This document shows, piece after piece, positions 41,917 through 52,757 of a stretch of DNA of 64,000 nt. Below the pieces are notes generated by a model. The model saw only the letters and a program-made list of their open reading frames with translations. It did not search any database and was not told where the DNA came from. Where the stretch lies: the NCBI GenBank assembly GCA_029961685.1, contig JARWKL010000002.1, positions 32,952,908 through 33,016,907 of the forward strand. The letters are read 5' to 3'. Position numbers and translations under genes: made by a program. Source of the DNA: Aristolochia californica (taxonomy: Eukaryota; Streptophyta; Magnoliopsida; Piperales; Aristolochiaceae). Position 1 is the stretch's first letter, and every line of letters begins with the position of its first letter.

Positions 41917-42400
41917 GATAGGGCCTTCTTCAAAAAATATTCTAATAATAACACCAAGTAGTATTCTTCAAACAACTTGATGTATGGAGAATTTTAACAT
42001 TGATGCTAAATTATCATTCTGATTTTTTTTCCTCTAATACCACTCATAAGAGACTCAATAACAATCTTCTATATCAGGGGACTCTTGTTCCCATGGGAAA
42101 AAATTCCAACAATCTAATCAAGGACTGGTCTCGGTTAAAATATGTTTTTACCAACAAAACTGTTTTGATAACTTCTTCTATATAGAGGGGCATGCATATC
42201 CATAATATAATAAGATGAAAGCATTCACATACTCATCTTTAAATCATCTTCTAAATTCGGAAACCAGTAACATGAAGAAGAAAAAATTTTAAGCACTTAT
42301 CTCACGGATTGTGATCTTCCTTCACAAAAGAACCTTCTTTGAGTGGTGTTGATCATCACTTCTTTAGAGCATTCCTTTGACAAGAGATCCTAAATTTGAT

Positions 42401-42412
42401 GCTCTGATACCA
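42401..42412 (-). promoter_or_regulatory. C2 primer-binding site
   Basis: Plus strand GCTCTGATACCA, the complement of TGGTATCAGAGC, directly at the LTR edge. Confidence 0.9.
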
Positions 42413-43006
42413 TGTTAAATTTAGGATCCCTTTTCCATAATTTTGAGCAAGAGAAAGAAGTAAGAAAAATAAGAAAAGGGAAGAAGGGCTCTCGGGTAGG
42501 GAGAAGAAAAAAGAAGGTGTCGTCAAGCAAAGAGAGGGAGAGAGATTAACCCAAGAAGGAGATGTGTAACTTGATTAATTCAGAATTATAACACCTCTAT
42601 TTATAGTAGAGGAAGAGATAGAGTCCTTATACAATTACCCTCTCAATCTCCTAATTACATTCCATCTCTAACTCTCTAAGATAAGTCTATTCAAAACAAT
42701 CTACTAGAAGACTAATATGAGTTGAACTAGACCTCCTTCCTCAATCATGTGAATATAAGGGAGGAGGCCTGCTTGTGGCCTTATCCTTGTGGATCCCTCA
42801 TGATCTTCCAACTTATCTTGATAAGGTTGCCAGCTCATGAGATATTTATGGGACCCACTTGATCTACAAGTCTTCTAACTCAATTCAGCTTGTGCTTCTT
42901 AACTCCTTAACTCGTGCTAGCTTGGGTGAGGACTCTTCTTGGTGTCCCACGTCCTTATGGTGGATCCCACCAGCTTGAGCACCATGGTGGTTCCCACATT
43001 GTAATA
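42413..43006 (-). repeat. C2 5' LTR
   Basis: 594 bp, plus reading TGTTAAATTTAGGATCC to CACATTGTAATA; the final CA has become TA. TSD ACTCA follows. Confidence 0.92.
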
Positions 43007-43359
43007 ACTCAAATAATTCAAGAGAATATTTGTCTACAGACTTCCAATATTTTTGCCAAGACAAAGGCATCAATCTCCGTACCTCTTGTGTCTACACACC
43101 ACAACAAAATGGTGTAGCTGAAACAAAAAATAGACACCTTCTTGAGGTTGCTCATGCTCTCCTCCATCATATGCATGTACTTCATTTCTACTGGTCCCAT
43201 GTCATCCTCATAGCCTGTTATCTTATTAACAGGCTACCTTCTTTAGTTTTTGGCAACCAGACACCATATTTTCATCTCTTTCCTGGTGATAAATTGTTCT
43301 CTTCTTTTGAGAGTTTTTTGTTATACCTGATTTGTTCAAAATACTTCCTCCTCCCCCCT
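43007..43359 (+). pseudogene. C3 pol: integrase, second half
   Basis: Joins to 33485 across C2. Reads NNSREYLSTDFQYFCQDKGI (the second catalytic Asp is Asn: SNN for SDN), TSCVYTPQQNGVAETKNRHL with the catalytic Glu, FYWSHVILIACYLINRLPSL and PYFHLFPGDKLF. Ends at the G1-type LTR at 43360. Confidence 0.85.
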
Positions 43360-43713
43360 TGTTATGGTCCCAGATCTGACACATGGATTCATAGGGAGGA
43401 AGAAGAGAAAGACGAAGATCAAGCCAAAGGGAAGCTTGAAAACCCTAGGTTCGTTAAGGAGAATGCACACCCCTGAGCTCATTGAGGAGAACTCAAAACC
43501 CTGTTTACTCCAAATCAATGCTTGCCTTTCTCATTACTCTTACCCCTTAAATAGGATTCACCCTTAAGAGGTTTAAGGTAAAATATTACAAAAATACCCT
43601 ATAAATGAAATATTCCAAAAATGCCCTTGTGGCCTATTAATTCTTTAACTGAAATAAAATAAATTAAATTAAATAAAAATAATTAAAATAATAATATTAT
43701 TGTGTGCATAAAA
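43360..43713 (-). repeat. G1-type LTR (G1-c)
   Basis: Plus reading TGTTATGGTCCCAGATC to TGTGCATAAAA. Contains CCCCTTAAATAGGA. It lies on the 3' side of a gypsy tail on the minus strand. Confidence 0.8.
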
Positions 43714-43927
43714 TTACACCCCCCTTGGGAGATAGAGCTTGTCCTCAAGCTCGAAGGTAGGGTCTATATGCCGACGTCTCCACCTGTTCCCAAGTAGCAT
43801 CCGCGGTAGCAGTGTCCGCCTTCTGGATGCCTAAAACTGGAGCATTCCACCCTAGTAGCAATTTTTTTTCCTCAAGGTTGAATGTAGGGTTGCATGTCGA
43901 ACGTCGCCACATCTCCTCAAGTAGCAT
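43714..43927 (-). pseudogene. Gypsy pol tail next to the G1-c LTR
   Basis: The minus frame reads ATADATWEQVETSAYRPYLRA, then in another frame LEDKLYLP-like text and a G-rich PPT at 43717-43727 (plus strand CACCCCCCTTGG). A chromodomain-like remnant. Confidence 0.65.
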
Positions 43928-44275
43928 CTCTACCCTCCATTAGTCCTGGACTGGTGTGCAACTGACCCTCACGGTGACTCCCCATTGGCAAGGTTGCACT
44001 GCCCACACTTTTCCAGCATGGCAGCAACACATCCTGACCAGCCCCCAGGGATTTAGAAGACTCAACAACACACATTATATATATATCTCCGCTATTTTTT
44101 CACTCTCTTCCTACAGTGGTGCAGCTAGATATTCTTTGAGTAGAAAACTCATTACATCTTCTGCCTTGGCATAGAGAAACATTCATTATTTTATGCCATT
44201 GATCTCTGCTTTCCTTTGAGTATCTAACACTGTGAATGCATTCATTTCAATGCCAACTATCATACTGTTATGATC
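43928..44275 (-). other. H' leader region, no domain recognised
   Basis: Next to the H' LTR a minus frame reads RRVTRSMARDHNSMIVGIE, where NSMIV corresponds to a decayed PBS. The rest has no recognisable gag. Contains a TATATATATAT stretch at about 44074. Confidence 0.45.
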
Positions 44276-44644
44276 CCTAGCCATAGATCTAGTAACTCGG
44301 CGAGGTAGTTGGGGATCCAACGCCTTAAGAGGGTTTCTGATCACTGTAATGAATAAAGGACTGTCTTTTTCCTTGTTGTGATCATGTTGCTTGAAAAGGG
44401 GTTCCCTTTTCTTAATTCTAGAAGCAACCAAAGAATTAATGGGACTGTTTGAGACCCAGTGACCGAACCCCTATTTGAGGTTCACGTCAAGAGGTAGGGT
44501 TTCTCTACCATGCAGCTACTGATCACGTATGTAAAATAAATAGTTCCCTAACCCTTCTACACTCCGAAAAAGAGTTCAAAATTACCTCCTTGAAGTGTAA
44601 GCCAATCCACCACTCCGAACTCCTCCTCTTCCCTGGTAGAGTTA
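44276..44644 (-). repeat. H' gypsy LTR, first part
   Basis: Plus reading TGTTATGATCCCTAGCC, related to the H LTR at 47912. Split by G1-b; continues at 55195 to about 55604. Carries TACCCCTTAAATAGGG in the second part. Confidence 0.65.
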
Positions 44645-45067
44645 TGTTACGGTCCCGGATCTGACGCAAGGATTCGTTGTTGACATTCTGGTTTGGCCAT
44701 GGGGAATTGTAGAATAACATGGAGGAATTGTAAGGAAACATGGAGAACGAAAACGAAGATCAATCCAAAGGGAAGCTTGAAAACCCTAGAGCTCGTTGAG
44801 GAGAGCTCTAAGCCTATCTACACTAGATTTAACCTAATTCTCAATGCTTCAATGCTTGTCCTTCTCATTATTCTTACCCCTTAAATAGGGTTCACCCGGT
44901 TAGGGTTTAAGATAAATTATTAAAAAAATACCCCTATAAATAAAATATTTCAAAAATACCCTTATAAATAAAATATTCCAAAAATATCCCTATGGCCTAA
45001 AATTGAAATCAAATATAGTAAATTAAATAAAAATAACTAAAATAATAATGTTATTGCGTACATGACA
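44645..45067 (-). repeat. G1-b 3' LTR
   Basis: Plus reading TGTTACGGTCCCGGATC to GTACATGACA, 423 bp. Followed by the PPT complement CTCCCCTAGG. Confidence 0.88.
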
Positions 45068-45564
45068 TTACACTCCCCTAGGAAGAACGAGTTTGTCCTC
45101 AAGCTCGAAGGAGGTCTGCGAGCCCATGTCAATGGCGCCATCCCTTCGCAAGTGTCAACTGCGGTATCTAAGAGCATCCACCCAGAGAAAGATTTTTTTT
45201 TTTTTTACCCAAGTTGACCCAGTCCGAGTTGGCTTGGGTTGACTCGGTTCGGTCTGCCCAGTCCAGCGGGAGACTCAGCTTACTGCGCTGACGCTGATTA
45301 AATTTTCCTAACTTAGGAAAATTTAATCGGAACCCGTCTTCTTCCTTATGCAGCTCCCGAACATTGCGGTCGTCGGTTGTGACAGCGGATCCTTTCCTCA
45401 CGGCACTGACGAAGGTGGGTGACGGTCATCTCCTGCCTCTCTCACGGCACCGACGGAGTCACCTGCTTTTTTGGTGGAGAATCGCAGCCCATTGGGGCTT
45501 CACCGCCTGGAGAGTTTCTGAGATAAAGGGCTCTCAGAAACGTGTGAATTTTTGTTTCTCAGCC
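45068..45564 (-). pseudogene. G1-b 3' interior: gypsy tail and unknown frame
   Basis: On the minus strand: PPT, then SFELEDKLVLPRGV (pol tail). A further open stretch (45401-45168) reads MRKGSAVTTDDRNVRELH and is not recognised; it might be captured sequence. Positions 45440-45564 are one unit of the leader repeat continued at 53925. Confidence 0.55.
45298..45326. repeat. Perfect 29-nt palindrome
   Basis: 14-nt arms around one base, core TTTTCCTAACTTAGGAAAA. Shares its core with 363-383. Confidence 0.7.
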
Positions 45565-45646
45565 TATTAAGCACCTAGCCAATACTACCCAAAAGACCGA
45601 CCTGTTAGGAGTGGAAGACATAGGTACATAACCCAGGACCCTAACC
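45565..45646 (-). repeat. TRIM LTR forming the 3' end of H
   Basis: 82 bp. On the plus strand it starts TATTAAGCACCTAGCC and ends GGACCCTAACC, the reverse complement of the TRIM LTR at 6595. Joined directly to RT (GAGGTTAC / GGTTAGGG). Confidence 0.85.
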
Positions 45647-46092
45647 GTAACCTCGTGAGATAATTTTTCCTAGATACCCCACATGTGAAGTAGCAAAAGA
45701 ACACTTGGAATGTTTCAAATAGAGCTGATGTGCTCGTAACAAGTCGAAAACAATCCTCAAGTATGCCAAGTGCTCCTCAACCGACTTGCTACATATAAGA
45801 ATATCATCGAAAAACACAAGAACAAATTTTCGATGATAGGGGCTAAATACCTCGTTCATCAAAGCTTGAAAAGTGGAAAGTGCATTGGATAACCCGTACG
45901 GTATGACGATGAACTCAAAGTGGCCATGGACCTATGGTGCATCCGAACCTGATGGTATCCTGAACAGAGGTTGACTTTAGTGAATAACCACGACCCATGT
46001 AACTCATCCAGGAGCTCATCCACTACCGGAATTGGAAACTTGGCTTTACTGTCTGCACGTTCAACTCCCGATAATCCATGCAGAACATCCAT
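45647..46092 (-). pseudogene. H pol: reverse transcriptase, truncated
   Basis: [20 protein letters not shown], a broken middle part, then MMNEVFSPYHRKFVLVFFDD (intact FFDD) and SFATSHVGYLGKIIS. Ends at the TRIM LTR, so thumb, RNase H and integrase are absent. Confidence 0.88.
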
Positions 46093-46160
46093 GTCCCATC
46101 ATTTTTCTTCACAAGTAAGACGGGTGAAGAGAACGGGGAGTGACTGGGACGAATAAGACC

Positions 46161-46802
46161 CTATTTCAACATCTCCTGGCACTGACGCTCGATCTTGTCC
46201 TTCTGAAGGTGTGGGTAACAGAATGGTTGCACGACCACTACCTCAGATCCTGGTTTCAGATAGATCCTGTGGTCACAGTGCCTCAGGGGAGGCAAACCCG
46301 ATGGCTCCTGGAAGAGGTGACATAACTCCTCAACCAGACCATCACTAGAACTGTCAGGTTGTTGTGTCTGCAAAGTGTGCATGTGGTGGGCCCTGTCCAC
46401 CTGACAGCTCTGTAAGAGCACCCGACTCCCGGCCAAATCAAAGCTCATGGTTAAAGCCGAAAAGTCCCACATAATGGGCCCCAATGTTTGTAACCATTTA
46501 ATGCCTAATACCATATCAAATCCCACTAGGGGAATAACAAAAAATTTAGCATTAAACGAAGTAGAGCCAATGAAAAAAGTTACTGCCTTACTAATCCCAT
46601 AGCTAGGGACCTTCTTGCCATTGGCCACTGAGATGATGGTTGTCGAATGAGTGTGTATCTGGAGCTGGAGATGCAGTACAACTGTCAAACTCAAAAAATT
46701 GTGTGTACTCCCTGAGTCGACTAGTCCCACCAGTTCTCGGTCGATGACATGCTCTCGGACTTGCATTGTATTAGGCAATTTCTGCCCAGTAATAGCATGC
46801 AA
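46161..46802 (-). CDS. H protease and linker to RT
   Basis: 213 codons. Begins MHAITGQKLPNTMQVREHV. The active site GLVDSGSTHNFLSLT is intact and is followed by FFVIPLVGFDMVLGIKWLQT. Ends in the RT entry PFCYPHLQKDKIERQCQ. A stop separates it from the RT. Confidence 0.88.
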   Translation of the reverse strand: MHAITGQKLPNTMQVREHVIDRELVGLVDSGSTHNFLSLTVVLHLQLQIHTHSTTIISVANGKKVPSYGISKAVTFFIGSTSFNAKFFVIPLVGFDMVLGIKWLQTLGPIMWDFSALTMSFDLAGSRVLLQSCQVDRAHHMHTLQTQQPDSSSDGLVEELCHLFQEPSGLPPLRHCDHRIYLKPGSEVVVVQPFCYPHLQKDKIERQCQEMLK

Positions 46803-46856
46803 GGATATCTCTGGTGGTTCCTCCTCGATAATATCCTCTGGCTCCTCTGGATCCTC

Positions 46857-47890
46857 TTAATCCTCCACCTCGAGCCAAAAAAATCGTTTACATTGGTGCC
46901 CTACCCGATACTGCTCATAGCAGTTATAACATAAATTTTTGGACCGCCTTTCTGCCAACTCCGCACTCGTTAATTTTTTTATAAAGTTCGGTAGGGGATT
47001 ATCAGGGTTGGGATCGGCTACCCGAGTCGTAGTCGGAGTGTGTCTGGATGGGGCTGCTGGAGATGCTCCCTGAGATGAAGTATAGTGGCGCCCTTGCCAC
47101 GTGGAGGAAGTGTTCCTCTCACCTGACCAACCTGTCTTACATTGCTGCAACTGTTGTCATTGTTCCATTGCTCGGGCCAAATTCATTGCAGCTAAATCCG
47201 TAGGCATAAGGAGTTCTACCTTTAGCCGTAGATACTCATTGAGACCCGTTGTGAATAGGGAGACCTATTGGTCAACCAATACCCTCTCACCAGCACGAGC
47301 CAACTTTTCCTAGAGTAGTTTTTGATATTGTTCTACTGAACCAATTTGTTGCAATAGGACTAACTCCCCCAGGGGGTTGCTGTTGGTGGGAGGGCCAAAT
47401 CTAACCGTGCATAGATTTTTAAATTCTCCCCAAGTCATCCCCTGTCTCTCTTTCTCTACTTGAGTAACCCATAATATTGCTTCATCTGTCATATGGAAAG
47501 AGGCTAGTTGCACCTTATCCCATTCAGTAGTCCCTTGGTTCAAAAAAAAAAATTCACATCCATGCAACCAAATTAAGGGATCAACTGAACCAATGAAAGA
47601 GGGAAACTCTAACTTGGTGAACCTTGGAACTATGCCTCCATGTTGGGGTCCTTGGACAGCAGTGCGCCCAGGCCACTGCTCCTCTCTTCTATGATATGGT
47701 TGAGTAACCTCTCTCACCTCTGGACTCTGATGTCTCTCTGCCCTCAACTTCGCTAGCATGTTGATGACTCGGCTCATCTCTTCTTCCAAACCACAAACCT
47801 TCCCCAACATTGGTTGTGCAGTTTCAAGGCTATCTTCTATATTTTGTTTCCTGATTTGGATTTCTTCATTGTTGAGAGTATCCACCATGT
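46857..47890 (-). pseudogene. H gag
   Basis: The open stretch 47969-47310 starts in the LTR (RRVTRSMTRDYNNLVSEQ, where NNLVSEQ is the PBS). It reads VPRFTKLEFPSFIGSVDPLI, EKERQGMTWGEFKNLCTVRF and GPPTNSNPLGELVLLQQIG. After a break (47309-47151) it goes on with PNFIKKLTSAELAERRSKNL and the knuckle CYNCYEQYRVGHQC. Confidence 0.88.
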
Positions 47891-47896
47891 TACCCT

Positions 47897-47908
47897 GCTC
47901 TGATACCA
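47897..47908 (-). promoter_or_regulatory. H primer-binding site
   Basis: Plus strand GCTCTGATACCA, complement of the tRNA-Met PBS, three bases from the LTR. Confidence 0.88.
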
Positions 47909-47911
47909 AGT

Positions 47912-48430
47912 TGTTATAGTCCCGGGTCATGGATCGAGTAACACGGCGTGGGATTTGTGAATCCAGCACTGGTACTAAGTTGTTGGACTCGGTAAGGAGG
48001 GTTAAAGATCCCTTCTTTGGCTAATCTTCCACCCTTGATCAGTCTCCCTTTTTATGAACCCACTCTAGTGCTGAATGGAAATAATTCAGGCGGAGAGATA
48101 ATGGAAGAAGTACCTTTTCTTGCTCACGTAAATCAGGGTTTCAATCCTGATTTGGTTGCTGCTCGTGCTAGGATTGAAGTCCTAGCTTATGTGTAGCCCT
48201 TGGCTCACCTTGGTAGACGTTAATGCTAGGTTTCAATGCTGCTTCCAAGCTAGGAAGGGATGCACCAGATCTTCACGTGGAAGACCCAAAAATCCTTCCT
48301 TTTTCTGCTCTTCAAGAGGGTTAGAACCCTTGTTGATTGTTGACGCTGAGAAGGAGGGAAGACCCTCTTTTTGGGCTCAGAAAAGGGGCAGGATGCACCT
48401 CTTCCTATTAGGGATGATGAAGGATGAAGA
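47912..48430 (-). repeat. H 5' LTR, inner part
   Basis: Plus reading TGTTATAGTCCCGGGTC. Split by A4 and continued at 53564-53919, which ends GAGTCCACAACA. Total about 875 bp, the longest gypsy LTR here. Confidence 0.8.
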
Positions 48431-48823
48431 TGTTATGGACTCTATAGCATCACGAGTTACCAGCAAGCGTAGGAATTAATTAATGTGATTTTCAATTTTC
48501 ATGTAATTGATTTTGGTTTGGGTTGGTTTAGAATTTAATTGGTTTGAACCATTGATCCAAGGGGTCGGAATTGTAGTGGGCGTCCTCAACCCTATTTAAG
48601 GGGACGACTAGGTTAATGAAAGGTAGCAATTGAATCTACTTCAGCCTAGAGTAAATTAGTTGAACAGGTCGAGAGCTCCTTCAAGCTCTCTGCCGTTTTT
48701 CCCCCAATTCCTTTCCAAAATTCTTGTTCAGCACACCATCAATATACCTCAACGTCAAGCAAGCAATGGAAGGAAGAGAAGAGAGGAGGGTGACAAGATC
48801 CATGGCTCGTGAGGATCCTAACA
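48431..48823 (+). repeat. A4 5' LTR
   Basis: TGTTATGGACTCTATAGC to GGATCCTAACA; TATA-like CCCTATTTAAGGGG at about 48590-48603. A PBS (TGGTATCAGACAGG) follows from 48827. Confidence 0.94.
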
Positions 48824-49825
48824 ACGTGGTATCAGACAGGTCCACCCTCGGCAAACTCCTCTTCTCCAGAGGATATATGTCAAGTGCTTTTAAAACTTCA
48901 ACAACGATCCACTCTTCAAGGTACTGAAATTACTAACATCCACAATACATTGCACACACTGGAATCCTCTCTCCAGACAAGCATCCGCCAACTTGCTGCA
49001 ATTTAATCGCCAACGCCACCACCAGCCAGTACATCACCCACACTTCACGCCACCACCACCCCCACCACTGCGCCAACAACCTTTTCCCATGGCTAATCTC
49101 GTACAAGGACCAACTACGGTTCCCAGGTAATTTAAACTCAACTTTCCTACATATGACGGCTCTAAAGATCCTTTACTGTGGTTCACGAAATGTGAACAAT
49201 TTTTTTATCATCAACAAACAGTGGATATGGACAAGGTTACACTGGTCGCCTACCACCTGCTCGATGAAGCGCTCATGTGGTTCCATCACTATTGCAATAT
49301 CCATTCCACTCAGGATTGGATACACTTTAAACATGCTTGCCAGATGAGGTTTGGACCTCCAGCTAGTAGCAACCCAGTGGGTGAATTGATTAACTACAGA
49401 CGGGCACCTTAGAATTGTACCCGAGCCAGTGAATTTGTTCCTCCTCACCTACATGTTCAGATTTTTATGCTGAATTGACTAAGGCGGTGAGATTGGAAGT
49501 GGAATTACTTGGTCCGACAAATTTGGACTCAGCCATGAATTATGCCAGAGCTGTGGAACACAAACAAAAAGTTCTAAAAAAATCTTTAGGCCGAAAACCA
49601 TTTTGGAACAATAGAATACAGGGTACAGCACCTGGCCCACATTTTGGCTCCTCTGCCCCTAACCGAGCAGACCAGTCTACAAGTGTGCCCCCCCACATTC
49701 TTCCACGTAAGTTTTTGACTAAACAGGAAATGGAGGCTAGAAAGGCCAAGTGCCTATGTTTTAATTGTGATGAACAATTCCTTCCAGGACATACTCGTAA
49801 ACATTTATTCAGTATTGAACTCTAG
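48824..49825 (+). pseudogene. A4 gag
   Basis: Begins as the read-through of the LTR frame (RRVTRSMAREDPNNVVSDRS). Pieces include ILTTWYQTGPPSANSSSPED in a second frame, MDKVTLVAYHLLDEALMWFH, MRFGPPASSNPVGELINYRR and MNYARAVEHKQKVLKKSLG. The last piece (49475-49825) ends in a knuckle, CFNCDEQFLPGHTRK, where the last Cys is Arg. Confidence 0.85.
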
Positions 49826-50533
49826 GAAGAAGGTTCCGAAGAGCTTCCTGAAAATGAATTTGTTGAAGAGGAACAGCAAGAACCAGAACTCTCCCTCCAT
49901 GCCATGCAGGTCCTGCATAGTTCTAATACCATGCAGGTAAAGGCCAAATTACACCACCTCATGCTACTTGCTTTAGTTGATTCTGGCAGCACACATAATT
50001 TTATCAGTGAGCCCGCAGCGAAACAATTGGGATTGGAAATTCAATAGCAAAGTCGGTTTCAGTGGCCAATGGGGCTAAAATTTCCAGTGTGGGGTTATGT
50101 GAAAACACACCTTTTACCATTGAGGGACATTCATTTCAGGTGGACTTACTAGTCATTCCTTTGGCAGGATTTGATTTGGTGCTCGGGGTCTAATGGCTTC
50201 AGTTATTAGGGCCTATATTGTAGGACTATCAGGCTCAGACTATGACATTTACAGCACCACAAGGCCAGATACATTACAGGGTATTGTGGCACAGGTACCT
50301 AACGCACTTCCCACTTTACAGCTTCAGAACACTGGTGATTGTCAGTTAGCTCCTTTACTTACAGCATTTGCGGATTTATTTAATGACCCTACGGGTCTAC
50401 CAACAGTGCTCAATGTGATCACCGTATTCGTTTAAAGTTGGGAATCGATCCAGTAGTGGTGCGCCCTTATTGTTACCCACATATACAGAAAGATGAAATA
50501 GAAAGACAGTGCATGAATATGCTCGCTTAGGGA
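49826..50533 (+). pseudogene. A4 protease and linker
   Basis: LALVDSGSTHNFISEPAAKQ (active site intact) near 49970-50030, then a stop at about 50046, frame changes, and the linker QLAPLLTAFADLFNDPTGLP at about 50345-50400 before RT. Confidence 0.8.
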
Positions 50534-51260
50534 GTGATCCAGCCCAGGCAAAAAGGCAACTCATGGACCTTCTCCTCACCTATTTTACTGGTACGCAAAA
50601 AGGATAAATCATGGAGGTTTTGTGTCAGCTATAGGCAACTCAATTTGAAGATAATTAAAGACAAGTTCCCCATTCCAATGGTGGACGAGTTGCTGGATGA
50701 GTTACATGGTGCTACAATTTTTACCAAGTTAGATTTGAAATCAGGCTATCATCAGATTAAAGTTCACCCGGAAGATGTGGAGAAGACTGCGTTTTGCACG
50801 CACCACGGTCATTTCGAGTTCCTCGTCATGCCCTTCGGTCTCTCCAATGCACCCTCCACCTTTCAGGCCCTCATGAATGAGGTATTTTCCTCACTTTTGC
50901 GCAACTATGTGTTAGTATTTTTTTTATGACATCCTGGTCTATAGCAAAAATTGGGTCGAACATCTCCAACACCTCCAGTAGGTATTTATCATTCTATGCT
51001 CTCATCATTTGGTCTTGAATAAATCCAAATGTTCTATGGGCACCTCCGAAGTGGCATATTTGGGCCACGTCATATCAGTTGTGGGCGTGAAAGTTGACCA
51101 AAGCAAGATACAAGCAGTAACAGATTGGCCGCCTCCCACCTCCATCGCAGCATTAAGGGGATTTTTGGGCCTAGTGGGATATTACAGAAAATTTATCCAA
51201 TCTTATGGTCAGATAGCAGCACCACTCAACAACCTTCTCAAAAAACATGCATTCAACTGA
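50534..51260 (+). pseudogene. A4 pol: reverse transcriptase
   Basis: [40 protein letters not shown] and [20 protein letters not shown]. The catalytic FFDD codons read TTTTTTTTATGAC: the Asp codon GAT has become TAT, as in A1, with one extra T that shifts the frame. Then MVLNKSKCSMGTSEVAYLGH and GFLGLVGYYRKFIQSYGQI. Confidence 0.88.
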
Positions 51261-51667
51261 TCTTCTTCAGTGGATCAGGCCTTTCAGCTGTTAAAGGAGG
51301 CCTTAGCCTCAGCGCCTGTACTACAATTACCAGATTTTGATGAAGACTTTGTGGTGGAATGTGATGCATCAAGGGGAGGTATAGGGGAAGTGTTACAACA
51401 ATTAGGACACCCCATTGCTTATTTCAGCCGTCAGTTGGGACAACACCACCACAAATTAGTTGCATATGAGAGGGAACTGATTGGGTTAGCCAAGGTTGTC
51501 CAACATTGGTGACCTTACCTATGGGGATGACCATTTCTCATTCGTACAGATCATTGCAGCCTCAAGTATCTTCTTGAACAACGCCTCACCACATCACCAC
51601 TGCAGCATTGGTTAACTAAACTCATGGCTTCAATTTTACTATTCAATATAAGTCAGGTAGTTCGAAC
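51261..51667 (+). pseudogene. A4 pol: RNase H
   Basis: ALASAPVLQLPDFDEDFVVE, CDASRGGIGEVLQQLGHPIA and YERELIGLAKVVQHW, then a stop and the broken C-terminal part (TDHCSLKYLLEQRLTTSP). Confidence 0.85.
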
Positions 51668-52757
51668 TTGGGGGTTGATGCTTTGTCACGTCAGGACATT
51701 CCAGACCCACACGTGTATGCTATCAGCAACCCACGTTCACTTTTGTTGGATTCTATTCGTGAGGAAACACATCAATATCCAGAACTCATTTCATTATATC
51801 AGGATATTCAGCAGGGGACAGCAGCTCCTCATTGGATGATTCTTGATCGTCTTATACTCTACAAAAACAAGATTTTTATGCATTATACGTCCCCACTTAT
51901 TCCCACCATCCTGTCTTCTATCCAAGATGGCACACATGAGGGTCGACAGAAAACATATTTCCAAATCAGTCGGGAATTTTATTGGAAGGCATGAAGAGCA
52001 CAATTGCTGATTATGTAGCTGTTTGTCAGGTTTGTCAATGAAACAAGGCCGAATCTTTAAGTCTTTCTGGCCTACTACAACCTTTACAACTACCATCTCA
52101 AATCTGGTCCGACATTTCAATGGACTTCATTGATGGCCTTCCCACTTCCTCCGGTAAATCAGTGATATTCATTGTGGTTGATCATTTTTCAAAATATGGT
52201 CACTTCATTGCTTTGGCGCATCCATATACTGCTGCTCAGGTCGCTCAGTTATTTATGGACCACATTGTCCGATTACACGGAATTCCCACATCCATTATTA
52301 GTGATAGGGATGCAATTTTTACCACTATCTTTTGGAAGGAATTATTCAAATTACAGGGCACCCAATTGGCATTTTCGTCTGCATATCTCCACAAACTGAT
52401 GAACAAACCAAGGTTGTCAATCGCATGATTGAAATGTATCTTCGTTATTTTGTGGGGGACTCACCTAAACGGTGGGTGAAGTGGCTTTCCTGGGCAGATT
52501 TTTGCTATAACACCTCTTACCATACCGCATTGAGAACTACTCCTTTCAAGGTAGTTTATGGTAGAGATCCACCTCGTCTGTTACCATATGAACCAGGGGC
52601 ATGCAAAGTCGTCACTTTGGACCAAGCATTAGCTGAAAGAGACGCTATGATCACTAAGGTACGTGGTCATCTCCAGGAGGCCCAGCACTCTATGAAGCTC
52701 TATTATGATAAGAAGCACCGGCGGTATCTTATTCCCCAGGAGACTATGTGTGGTTAA
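51668..52757 (+). pseudogene. A4 pol: integrase
   Basis: MGVDALSRQDIPDPHVYAIS, SIQDGTHEGRQKTYFQISRE (zinc-binding His pair), a shift near 51990, MDFIDGLP and ISDRDAIFTT with two catalytic Asp. A shift near 52385 follows, and the third motif reads DEQTKVVNRMIEMYL (Lys for Glu, as in A1). Then TTPFKVVYGRDPPRLL. Confidence 0.85.

Larger units (their letters stand above)
33486..43006 (-). mobile_element. C2: Ty1/copia element, TSD actca
   Basis: LTRs 33486-34093 and 42413-43006, flanked by ACTCA at 33481-33485 and 43007-43011. Minus-strand order is LTR, PBS, gag, protease, integrase, RT, RNase H, PPT, LTR, as in Ty1/copia. Without the A1 insertion it is about 5.9 kb. It sits in C3 integrase at the KIFHSNNSREY motif. 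Confidence 0.95.
28466..43359 (+). mobile_element. C3: Ty1/copia element, partial, opened by E and C2
   Basis: Has a 5' LTR (28466-28773), a PBS, and protease-integrase sequence at 32560-33485 and 43007-43359. The 5' LTR sits inside a SIRE-like RT. Gag was not found. The 3' half may resume at 55605, but this is uncertain. Confidence 0.6.

Noticed and set aside
43854..44190. A possible captured host exon in the H' leader
   Set aside because: I looked for domain motifs in all frames and found none; left as unassigned leader.
49153..49347. Overlapping plus frame in A4 gag
   Set aside because: Shifted copy of the gag region; the true gag motifs (DEALMWFH, MRFGPPASSNP) are in the neighbouring frame.
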